A stretch of DNA of 47,124 bases from Phaeoceros laevis. Taxonomy: Eukaryota; Anthocerotophyta; Anthocerotopsida; Notothyladales. A model generated the notes under the pieces. The model saw only the letters and a program-made list of their open reading frames with translations. It did not search any database and was not told the DNA's origin. The translations under genes and the position numbers were made by a program. The stretch spans positions 1 through 47,124 of the forward strand of contig JBNGIQ010008768.1 in assembly GCA_049999765.1 (NCBI GenBank), written 5' to 3'. Below are positions 29,951-40,600 of the stretch, one piece after another; the stretch's first letter is position 1; the number at the start of each line of letters is the position of its first letter.

Positions 29951-31376
29951 TTAAAGCTGGGACTTGATGGACTTGGAAGCGGCCAAGTCCATTCGGAGCT
30001 GGGCCCTCTTGGCTGCCCTTTCTAGAACAGAGTGCACTTCCTGGAAATGAGGTGCTGTCGCCCTCTCCATTGCAGAGATCCAGGCCTCAATTCTTTGATG
30101 ACCACCTAGGAAGGTGGATCGATGGCTTCGGTCGAGCATCTGGGGCCAAATTCAGACAGATGAGCAGTTTAGTGCCATGTGCTGTCCAGCCTTCGACTCA
30201 CAAGTTATGGTCTCTGTTAGTGCCTGAGAATGTTACCTCGAGTTGCTTCAGCTCACAAGCCAGGCTGAGGTCAGCGATGGAAGGCTGCGACCCGTTGGCC
30301 AGAAATGGGTTCTTCCCTTTGAGCCAGACGGTCTCCAGTTCCTTGAGTGACCTTTTCAGCGTGTCCTGAGCTTCCTTTAAAAGGCTCTCATCTGTCTGCA
30401 GCCCAAACGGAGACGCCAGGACCAGCTGAAACACCGTGCCAGCTGCAGTCCAAACCATGCAGTGTCAAAGGTATGCAATTGGGTGCAACACTTGCCTTAT
30501 TTGCTCACAACCAAGTTGAACACTGACCAACACCCCGTCTCAAATTTCCGTGGTGCCAGTCAAGGATCGAGTCTATCACAGCTCTCCTGGATGCATCAGC
30601 CGGATACCTGTGTTTCAGGACGGGGTTAACAGACTGCAGCAGATGACTAACATTTAACAAGTACTCAGCTCGACTGATAACGGGGTCTGGGTACTCCTGG
30701 AGGGCCTTACCAATGGTCTGGTACTCCTGGGCGTGTGCAAGCGAGGTAGCGAAGTATGGCATGACTGCAATAACGAGACACTTTCCGTTATAACCTCTCC
30801 AAGCACCTGGTGGCAGTGATACGACAGGCTACTCACATCCTTGAAACATACCTTTCGAAGAGTTTGAACCCACCATCATTGATAACAGGCACTTTGGCCA
30901 TGGGATTAATAGCTGCAAAGGAAAAAAAAAAGTAAAACACAAAAGCTAACAGAGGTTGGCCATAACACACTACCTTCAGCACGGATTACCTTTGAATTCT
31001 GCTGTCTTGTGCGCTCCGTCTATCAAGTTGACGATGTGAATTTCGGCATCAATTTTGTTCAATCTGCACAATTAGCCAAGATGAAGAACCACCAGTCAGG
31101 AACCACCAACTGGTCAGGAACCACCTTGACAACAATTATTGTCGTGGACAAGTATTGGAAGTCACTCGTCACTGATGCATCACCATGTGCAACAAAAAAG
31201 GGGACCCTTTCCAAGTTAAGAGATCGCAAACCCCAATCACAGATTCTCCATGAACCAAGTCGATAGACTCTCTGCGCACCAGAAAGACTGGTTACTTGGT
31301 GTTACCTGCAAAAGATGACCACCGCTCGGGAGGGTTGTGACATCAGGTCCACGTACAGTCGGAGCTTGCGTTCCAT
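29951..31376 (-). CDS. GSTT: Theta-class glutathione S-transferase
   Basis: Theta GSTs conjugate or reduce substrates with glutathione, often organic hydroperoxides. Seven exons (31306-31376, 30990-31063, 30852-30912, 30711-30764, 30534-30607, 30237-30442, 29951-30139) join in phase to 242 residues, the usual length. The thioredoxin-like N-terminal domain has the theta motif LMSQPSRAVVIFCR, whose serine is the expected catalytic residue, then NPMAKVPVI and the ES-HAILRYLA segment. The helical domain has DHWYPADASRRAVIDSILDW and PSIADLSLACEL. The protein ends SIKSQL. Plant theta GSTs commonly carry a peroxisomal C-terminal tripeptide, and SQL is a weak form of it, so peroxisomal location is possible. 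The ATG is only 163 bp from the stop codon of CLUAP1 upstream, so its promoter must be very short or overlap that gene. Confidence 0.93.
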
Positions 31377-31538
31377 GGCTGCAGCTTAGCTCGACCCACC
31401 GCCAGGCACGAATGCCTATCTCGAGCAAGCCTTATGGAACGTTCGCGAAACAAATACCCAAGGGCCATTTGGCCACCAACGTCCAAACGAAAAACAAGTT
31501 TTCGCAAGGAAATATAGGTGGTTTCAGGGGTTCGATGA

Positions 31539-32921
31539 TCAAAAGTCATCGTCGCTGCTGCTGTCCTGTAGGTCCGCTTGATCTGCGCCCTCAATGTCGA
31601 GGAGGTCAGAGTCATCTCCTTCCACTGGTGGCCGAGGGGAGTCTCCTTCAGAATTGTCCAGAGAGGCTTGGATGGAGTTGATGCCTTTGGTCAATCTCTC
31701 CTCGCTCTCCTCTAGCCTTTGAGACAAGTCGGTTGCCAAGGCATCGCTCCTGCTTAGGAGATTGGCCTCTACCACGATTCCTCCACCCAGAGATTCGCGC
31801 CTTGTGTGGCTCCCCTTGGAACTTCTCCTTGTCCCGTCCAGCCCGCTGAAAGCATCACTGCCTTTGGAAGATAAGAATGCCGATTTGGACGATCCACCCC
31901 GGAACGAAGAGGAGCTTCCGCTCCGAAACCAGTTCCAGAAGTTAGGGCCCTCTATCTCAGACTCATCTCCTGAGCTTCCATCGTTAGCTATGGCATCCTC
32001 TGGTACCTCCTCTCCTCTCAGAATGCTCAGCTCTTCATTCTGGGCACGGCGCTGGAGGCGCCGCATCTTTCTCTCGGCCTCCTCCGCCTTGTCCTGCTCC
32101 TGCTGGCTGTGGCTCTCCAACTGTGCTTCCAGCCACTGCAGATTCTGGTGCTTTTCCAGATAGGTCTCGAAAAGCCCTTGCAGCTGCTTCTCTAAGACCT
32201 CGTACTCGTCCATGTATGCCGGTCTCACATTCTCCAGGGTGCTAAGGCGCTTCTCGGCACGCTCCAGCTCCAATCTCCTCTTCTCGAACTTCGCCTCGAG
32301 GGTTTTCTCGTCCATTTTAAGTGTCGCCACCTCCTCCTTAACAGATGCTATGTTCTCTTCCACCGCGCTGATGGCGTCCGCCACGCTTTTCTCGATCTCA
32401 TCCATGTCGGTGTTGAGGCTTGTTGCCATCCATCGGGCCTCGTGCAGCTCTGGCTCTTCTGCAAGGCAATCGTACAAGGAAGCCCCAAACTTGGTGATCT
32501 CGCTCACCAGAGCCCTGGTTGCTTTCATCTCGAATGCCTTCCGGGTAGGGAACTGCTCAATGCTTAAGACCTCAGTTTCCTGCTGGCCTGCTGTCGTCGT
32601 TGCTTCCTCCAGCACGGAAGCAATTTTTAGCAGCTCTTTGACAGCAACTCCATCCGCAGAGTACAACCGCCTGGGATTCAATTTGATCCTCCCCTTGGAA
32701 AGCATGAGCTGCGTTGCACTCTTGAGAAAAGCCACCCTTTTCTGTTCGGTGGAGATGTCTGTATCCAAGTCTGCTGACTGATCATACCTTGAGACCAGCC
32801 AATGCAGGCAATCAGCCACTAAGGCAAAATCCGGAGTTCTGAAGCTGTCCATGGAAATCGCTCTGGGGTACCCGAGAGTTCTCATAACTTCCACAAATTT
32901 TCGCATGTACATGTACGACAT
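31539..32921 (-). CDS. CLUAP1: Clusterin-associated protein 1 / intraflagellar transport protein IFT38
   Basis: CLUAP1 (IFT38, DYF-3, qilin) is an IFT-B subunit needed to build cilia. An intronless ORF of 460 residues begins MSYMYMRKFVEVMRTLGYPR and continues ISMDSFRTPDFALVADCLHW and KRVAFLKSATQLMLSKGRIK, which are the family's N-terminal calponin-homology-like region. VKELLKIASVLEEA follows. A coiled coil covers roughly residues 190-310, and the tail is Ser/Asp-rich, ending SSSDDDF as animal proteins end in acidic residues. In a land plant this gene points to motile sperm and would be expected to act during spermatogenesis. The absence of introns is unusual beside intron-rich neighbours. I see no poly-A remnant that would prove retroposition. 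Confidence 0.93.
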   Translation of the reverse strand: MSYMYMRKFVEVMRTLGYPRAISMDSFRTPDFALVADCLHWLVSRYDQSADLDTDISTEQKRVAFLKSATQLMLSKGRIKLNPRRLYSADGVAVKELLKIASVLEEATTTAGQQETEVLSIEQFPTRKAFEMKATRALVSEITKFGASLYDCLAEEPELHEARWMATSLNTDMDEIEKSVADAISAVEENIASVKEEVATLKMDEKTLEAKFEKRRLELERAEKRLSTLENVRPAYMDEYEVLEKQLQGLFETYLEKHQNLQWLEAQLESHSQQEQDKAEEAERKMRRLQRRAQNEELSILRGEEVPEDAIANDGSSGDESEIEGPNFWNWFRSGSSSSFRGGSSKSAFLSSKGSDAFSGLDGTRRSSKGSHTRRESLGGGIVVEANLLSRSDALATDLSQRLEESEERLTKGINSIQASLDNSEGDSPRPPVEGDDSDLLDIEGADQADLQDSSSDDDF

Positions 32922-34070
32922 GTTTAAAAACTACAAGCTCCTTCAGGTTGTTATGCCCACTTGTCGAGGGAGCACAATGTGAGGCAATTTTCGCCTACCA
33001 TTAAGGGCAAGGGTTGCATTGAGAAGACGGTTTCGACAAAAGAAATTGAAGGTATCCCTGTAACTGCCTGATCACCTTTCCCAGAGTTTGATGCGTGAGC
33101 TCAAACTGCTCTCTTCATGAGAGACATCAAATCAAAGAAATTATGTGGAGCTTGCATAACTTAAGGTAATAACACAAATTATAATAGTACAAATAATTTT
33201 TATCCAAAAAGTCTATGAAATGAAATGATTTCGAATTACACTATGTACAAAGTAAACCTTGAAGTATAGTTTTCTTCTTGAGCAATGTGAATAAATATAG
33301 AAAATAAGCTCTTGCTCAAAGATATTACTATTAATACTATTTTGCATAACTTTTAAACATAGCTACACACTCCAAAACTAATTCATCTCTCATTTGTTCC
33401 CACAAGAGAGGCATTCAATCTCTCATACTTACATAATCACATCTAAATACAATATGTAAGTAATCACATCTAAATACAATACGGTTTTGCTCTTGCCCAA
33501 GCCCGAGTTGATTTTCCACCTTGTTTTAAATTGAAATGTATCTTAAATTTAACAATGTCTTAAATTGAAGTATGTCTTAAAAAAAGACACATGGACATGG
33601 CACTAATTTGTGTAAGAGGCCAACAATAACCATCATCTTCTTGTGATATCTTCCTATTAATCTAATCATCTTCTTTTACCAATCAAGGTCTTCACAACTA
33701 AAAGATGCTCACAAGAAAGTGACTTGAAAGGATGAATGTCCTTTCACAAACATCTCTAGAGATCTTAATATTTTGGCATTTGACTTGGTTCTTCTTAGCA
33801 AAAGATCACTTTATGGCTTTATCTTGGAGAGAGGGCAAAGAAGTTGAAGGACAAGATTTTGAGAGCTGAGAATCATCGATTCGACTTGGCTCGTTCTGAA
33901 CGTACAATTGAGGGGCACTATTCCTAGTGTTCCCTGCTTTGATACGAACTCGGTACTGTACTGCTTTTGACAGTAACTAATCGCGCTGAAGCTTCTCAGG
34001 GGAGGTTAGATGGATAAAATTTCCGACTCCTGCTACCGGCCTTTTCGGCAGTTGCGGAAGATATGGTCAA
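32922..34070. other. AT-rich spacer between CLUAP1 and PRORP
   Basis: From about 33100 to 33850 the base composition turns strongly AT-rich compared with its surroundings. It contains a two-unit duplication of taatcacatctaaatacaat at about 33433 and 33460. No coding sequence seen. It may be a transposon remnant or a DNA segment of other origin. Confidence 0.5.
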
Positions 34071-37000
34071 CTAAATTTGAAAATCAATAGGACTGGTCGC
34101 CTTCTTTTCCGCCAGCTTGATGAGCTTCAAAGTAGGCGAATCCGGCGATTTCTTGGTTTTAACTCCAGGACTCTTCGAACCTTTAGTCTTGACAGCCTCC
34201 GGAGCATCACTATTTTTCGTAGCAGACCTCGGAGTTCGTGGACTTCGAGGGGACTTGGCCTTCTTTGGCGACTTCACCTCTGTTATTTCCTCTTCCGTAT
34301 AGGAGGAAACTAGAGAGGCAGACTCGAGGCTCTCAACCTGCAGTGAGGCAGACTCGAGGCCCTCAACCAGCAGAGAGGACGATTCGAGGCTCTCCACCAG
34401 CAAAGAGGACGATTCGAGAGCCTCAACCCGCAAAGAGGCCACAGGACCCTCATCCAGGAGTGCAGCATGGTTCAGTTCGCCAGCCTGCAAAAGCGACTGC
34501 TCTGAACTTGTTTCTTTTCCTAGTTCAGTCGAAGGTTGGAGCGGATCACCAGTTGAAGGTACAGACTCTTCCATTTTGCCCTCCTCGGCCAGATTTTCCA
34601 GTTCGACTGTCGTTTCTAACTCCAGAGTGCCAGGCCTCGTCACACACAGCCATTCCCGGGGAATTGCTATATCATCTCCCCCACTCACAGGGAAGTGATA
34701 AGCACCAGTCTCGGACTCCTGCTTGGTGTCAAATATCATATTAGAACCAGGTGTGCCAGTAAATTTGAAGTGAATGATGCATGCAGATGAGCCAAATGTA
34801 TACCTGTGTTACAATCGAATATGGCGGTGGCATGTGAAACTCCACGTCATCCTTTTTTGATATGCTGAATCTCACCTGAGTAAGAGAAAACCACAGGTCA
34901 GGAAATACCAGATGCAATTATTGTGAACATAACTGAAGTTCATAGGATGCTGATTGATGTACTCTACTCAAGAGGTGCTGAGTCCCACCTGATGTCTCTC
35001 TTTCCACTTTGGAAAGAAATCATTCCCTAGAAGCTGGAATAAATGGTCACGCATCTCGTCATTTGTTACCAGCAAACATTTGTACTTCACTGCAGCATAT
35101 AGCCAATACCTGCCCCAAGTTCACAGATTCACATGTGATTATACAGAACATGGATAAACAGCGGAATGGTCTAGGCACAGACTGCTGCATCATCTTAAGA
35201 CACACCAATCGTCATTTGACCCGGTTGGCGTGGTAAAAATTGTGTCAGCACGCCGCCATGATTGTAAAAACTGTTGTGCAGTCGGAGTTGCTGCAGCTCC
35301 TCCCTTTGTTCGCTTATGATGCAAGACAATCAAGGGAAGCCTTTTCGAAGGACTCAATTGTTGAATCCCATTGACAACAGCATTTACCTGGGGTCAGAGA
35401 GCGAGAGGCTCACAAATGAGCCTTATGCCAGCAGCAAATGCTATCGAAGTCTTACAACACCACACATGTGCCAAAGCTAAACTAACCCGATGTTGCAAAC
35501 AACGCAGCAGAATTACATATTGCGTGCCTCATTCAGACAAGATTCAGACCTGAACAAAATTGAATCCCCCTTCACTGAAATTCTGGTTGAGGAGACCAAC
35601 ATTTGCAGCATCCACTATAGCATCATAAGGACCATGACAGTCAAGCCATGCCTGCAATAGATGAGAAGTTCAAAGAAGTTAAATGTCATGCAGACAAGGA
35701 CACCGGTTCTTAATCCTGGAAACACAAAATGATTTGTGGAAGCTGGGCGAGAAGACTTGCTTTCAGACACAGCACCTAACATCCCTTACGGACATGCCCA
35801 GAAATTATGCAGAATTACCTGAAAGTTTTTAAAATCAGCACGAGCCTCACGAGAAAGGGCAATTTTTGCCAGCGACTCTGCAAAGCTCTCAGTTTCTCGA
35901 GGATCAATGTCAATCGTGATGAGCTGCTCGTTGCAACAACGGCACCTTCCTGTCTTGTCGATTGTGGTGAACTCTGTTTTCCAGTGGCCTTTGCCCAGCC
36001 AACCTAATCCATGCCAGCCACCTCCCCCCGCTTCTATTGCCTGCTGTACATCCTGAAGTGTTGGCATCCTATCCCCATTTGACCTCCCCACCTGACCAGA
36101 CCCCTTTGCTGTGAACCACTGATTGAAGACCTCAACTGTAGCACGAGACAGTTCTCGCGAAGTCCTTCGCAACCGATGAAGGATAACATACACCTTGTCC
36201 TCCAAACCAGAACTGACACTAAGTTGCAAAAGCGCCCGCAACTCATCTTCTTCAGGCTGAACACCAGCATGATTCATGTGAGCATAGACCTCGAATGCTT
36301 TCTCCACTTGCTGCAGCTTGCAGTAGGTAAAAAGAGCAGGTCCATAAGACCGGAGCTTGGGTGCAATGTTCATGGCTGACATTTCCTTGATGACCTCAAA
36401 AGCTAGATCTCCATCCTCAACTGCAACAGCAAGCCTAGCCACTGAGGTCAGCGTTGGTTCACCAGCAGTAACACCAGTTGACTGCATGTGCTTGTATATC
36501 TCAAATCCCCTTCGTTGGGCTGTTAGCTTTATTTCATCTGTAACGTCAGTCAGGTTCCAAGTGTGCCTAACCTCATCTTCGTCTGCTAAATCCTGATCTG
36601 AGGTGGAACTCTCAACCTTGGTGGCTGCTCCATTTCTGGCTAATGCCTCATTTCCCCCATTGCTCTTGTCGTTGCCGCTTTTTCCAGCCTTCAGACTACC
36701 CAGCGCAGCCGAGGAACATAAGTACAAAAGGACGTTGTAAGCATACTGATCCAGCTTAAGAGTTCCCTCCTTGATAGCTTGATCATACAAATCCAAGGCG
36801 TAGAGAAGATCTCCGTACTTCGAGCACATGTCTAAATTTCTACGGAATTCTGACTCTGGAGCATACTTCTTCTTCTTCCTCCTCCTGTTAGAACCACCGT
36901 TCTGCTCCTCACTCGGTCTTTTCAGGGACCCAACCTGGCCATTCATCTCGCCTGGTGGAAAAGACGCAGAACCACCTGACTGCAGTCTTTTGCCCTGCAC

Positions 37001-37642
37001 GGGTAAGTCAAGTAGATGCTGCTTGGAGGAAGTCTTCTGGCTGGTCTGTGACGTCAAGTTCGAATAGGGCCGACCGGAGTTGTGGTGACCTCCGTGTGTG
37101 TTGTGCCAACTGTCCGCAACCCAAGCTGAATCAACCGAGGCATTCCTGAATGGGCTCACATTGTCCGCAACACGACGGAAGGACTCTACCCTAGAACCAG
37201 AGCTACTTTCCCTCTTATATAGGTACCCAAACGAATCACGACTTGAGAACCGAGATTTCCCAGGTGAAATTCTCTTCGAGGAATCTGCGTCCTCACCCGC
37301 ATGACTAGCTGGGGTAGAATCCTTCCTCCAGCGGTTTGGGGTTGAAGTGTCGCCTTTCTCAACTACCTTCTCTACCGCCTGCTCGGTGCTGTGAACAGTA
37401 TCTCTCCTCCAAATTGAATTCTTAGACTTCACTGCAGCACCCGATGAGCTCTTACCAGACTGACCTGCCTGAGACACAATTCCCCTCCTTCGCCAGCGAA
37501 ACGAGAAGCTTTCCGGACGTGAAAAGAGTAAGGGGGAAGAAGACCATAGAGGCAGAGAATGGAGACCAAGTGGCAGGTCCAGCTTCAATCCACTGCGCGG
37601 AATGGAGATGCAACGTTCTGTAAAGCAGTTGGAACAAAACAT
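34071..37642 (-). CDS. PRORP: Proteinaceous RNase P (PRORP) with long C-terminal extension
   Basis: PRORP removes 5' leaders from precursor tRNAs without an RNA subunit. Six exons (35819-37642, 35550-35651, 35206-35387, 34989-35109, 34804-34875, 34071-34718) join in phase to about 982 residues. The N-terminus (MFCSNCFTERCISIPRSGLK) suits organelle import; a longer ORF starts only at TTG. A basic Ser-rich linker is followed by PPR repeats from about residue 400, and by the zinc-binding CRCC. The metallonuclease domain has DAANVGL (Asp622), NDDW (Asp701, Asp702) and TNDEMRDH (Asp720), all four expected catalytic acids. The zinc partners FHMPPPYS and WLCVTRP are also present. Angiosperm PRORPs end soon after that cysteine, but this one continues for about 185 residues, with four 10-residue acidic repeats and a Lys/Ser/Pro-rich basic end. 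Confidence 0.95.
34315..34434 (-). repeat. Four 30-bp tandem repeats in the PRORP tail
   Basis: Units 34315-34344, 34345-34374, 34375-34404 and 34405-34434 begin gaggca or gaggac. In frame they encode ten-residue repeats of the type LESSSLLVES and LESASLQVES. The unit length keeps the reading frame, so copy number can vary without disrupting the protein. Confidence 0.93.
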
Positions 37643-40600
37643 GGTCCTGATCAGAGCAGGACCAGTTACATCCCTGCAGCCAGAAATCGCAATATGCAAC
37701 CGAGTCTCATTGGCGACCTCACAATTCGGAGTTTGAATTTTGAACCTAACCCTAGAGCCATTCGAACCTCGACTAAAACCCTGAACCCTGAACTCTTGGT
37801 CTGGGCCACTTTTATGAAACTGATGATGATGATGCTGGTGGCTGATGGAGACGTTGACTTGAGTCTCAGAGGTATGTCTGTGTCCATTCAAGTGCACGCC
37901 ATGTTCAGCCCCGTGAATTGACGGGATCACAACTGAGGGGAACTGCAGCGCAAAGAAAATATGGTGGCATGGATTGGACAATAGCGGAGCGGAGATCAGT
38001 GGAGGAGGTTCTTTTTCGTGTCGATCTTAGTGCATGGATTTTTTGCTTCTAGCACGCGCCTGAAGTTGTTCGGTGGTCAAGAATATTTGCTGTAAGATAT
38101 CTTGCAACCTCTGTTCTGACAAGCAATTTTGCTCACAGATTACAGACCTTATTGCCATGCATTGGAGCTGAAGAAGAGTCTGAAGCACGATAGCGGGCCA
38201 CTCTTATCCGTTCCCCGAACCAGAATGTGAGTGCATTTTTGCGGGACTTTCTACTCTTCGTCGCAGAAAGTAAACCTTTAGGGAAGCATTGTTTGCACAA
38301 CGCAAGGAATGTAGTATCAAGCATCTTATGCCAAGTCGTAACTCGCATGTTTGCACTTAGGGCATTTATGTTGATAACAGTTCTCCATGCTCTGGCAGGG
38401 AAATGCTTGATTGAACGAATGCAGCCCATTCTATTCCATCGGTGAAGTCTTTATGAGTGCCAGGGTTTCGCGACTCGAATTGTCTTCCCCGATACGATGA
38501 CCACACACTTCCGTCGGGTGAGAGATGATGCCATTATATCCTGACTGTTTTCTCATTGTATAATCAGGTCATCAGGATGTTGTGAACAGCGGTAGCTGGC
38601 AGCCTGGCACTGATGTCTGGGGTCTCCTGGTCAAAACATTTCTTACTGAAGACGTGTTTACAGTCTTGTTCGCGATACATGGATTGAGCTGAGCTGCAGA
38701 GACATAGGGTTGAGGACTGAATTCAAGAGTGCTAACAGGTTCTTACTTGGATGAGTCAGAATATTCAATCTGTATCTAGGAATTGCAAATGATTTGCGGT
38801 ATTCGGTGTCGTGAACGAAGGTGTTTGCATGTATCCCTTTGCAGTGCATGCGGAGTAAAGCGCAGTAACAAATGATTTCATCATGGGACGTGTATCAGTT
38901 AGGTCAAAAACGTCAGTGAATCGCACTGAAATGACCAGGGCAGAGGAAAAGAGAAGGTGTCAGTTGCGTCCACGTGAACATTATGTAGCTCTCATGCAGG
39001 TGACCAGCTGTTCTCTGCCTTGCCGAAGTTTGGGCTTGCAACCAAGAGGATTAGACGGGAGACTAGAAGCATGATAGGGGATAAGAACTGTAGCATACTC
39101 ATGTATCGTACTCATGAATGTGTTGTGATGGCAACCAGTAGCAGTAGACACCCGTTGCCACTATGGTACCTTGCTAATGAGGTGCTTAGTGGCAATGCGG
39201 AAGAGAGTGTGACGTGGGCCGAAGTCGTGGTCCGCATTGCTTTTGTGTCGATGTGATAAGCCTATCAAGACGTTCGCTTGCGGCAAATTGCTTGTGACTT
39301 TGGAGGTAAAGCAGATGCGAAGGTGGGCACTGATGAGGAGCAAGAAGCGTGTTGTACGTGGAAAGGACTAGGACGAAGGCAGATACGGACACAGATTCCC
39401 TCACAGGCAGGTGAATTGGAAGCCACCGTCTGGACTTTTGCAGAAGAATTTCAAGAATACACGGGACGGGGAGAGGTGGAAGCAGTTGAGATGGTGATGA
39501 AAGCAGTCACGGATTGCGGGGGAGATGGTCATGAGAGGGCAGTGCTGAACGTTAGCCAAAGATCAAGGCATGACAAACCGTTACAGCCGAGCCGGCGTAA
39601 ATGAATGCGGGTTGAGCGAAGCCGGAGAGGACGCAATCTTCATCACCGGCAAGTACTATCCTCGCCTTCCGTCATCCTCTTTGCATGTTGAGGGTGGGGG
39701 GAGGGGCTGCAAGATCAAGACACGGCGTCGGATACTTGAATGTCTGGTCACTTAACACTGACTGTTGCCGGCAGGTTTGGCAGTGGTAGTACTGCAGGTG
39801 TGCTACGGCGCACCGTTGGTACCTCTTGGCCTTTCGGCAGCAGCAGCTGCAGACTGTATACAAGTCGAGTAATTGAGGGTGGTGAGAAATATGGCAGGGG
39901 GTGTGATCTTTTTAAATGGCCGTAGGAGGTACGGCTGGGCTTCTGCGAGCTGAGATTTTTGTAGGGGTGGGCGCTGCCGGGCTTGGCTTGGCTTGTCCGA
40001 CTGCACCGTCACGGCACTGCTGGCCACATCACTGGTGCCGAGCTTTGGCCTGGCTTGGGCTGGCCTGGCACTGACCCGGGCTGGCAATGGTGGTGGTGCA
40101 AAGCAGGAAAGCTTTGGTCAGTAGTGAGGCTTGACGCTTTCCCAGTGCCTACCCACCCACCGTAGTCATAGTGGGCCCTGGGCTGCTGCTGCAGCTTTGA
40201 AGCTGAGAGGGTACTGGCAGGGCCAAGCGAGTGAATAATGGCCTCCTTTTCTTCCTCCTCCTAGCAACATCAGTCGGAGGAACTGGTGCTGGTCTAGCAT
40301 AGAATACTGTATGAAGAAAGCAGCAAGCTGGGGTTACCCTGGACTGGGTAGGTATGCTTGCAGCCTGTCACCTGTTGCCGCAGTGAAGTGCGGTGCCTCC
40401 ATAAATGAAGGCCCCAAATAATTCACCCGGTTGTTTCACAGGGAAAAAGACATCTCTCTCCCTGTCTGAAGTACTCCTCTCTGAGCAATGTCCTTGGAAT
40501 AGGGCAGGCAAGCACTATAGCCATGGTAAAGCCAGCTGGGCTGTGTGCTGGGAAGCGAGTCCAGCAGACCGTTCCATGTTCCTTGAATGGCACGGTGCTT

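Noticed and set aside
37643-37981. Extra 113 N-terminal codons for PRORP
   Set aside because: The longer frame begins at TTG with no ATG before 37642. The ATG at 37642 gives a typical organelle-targeting start.
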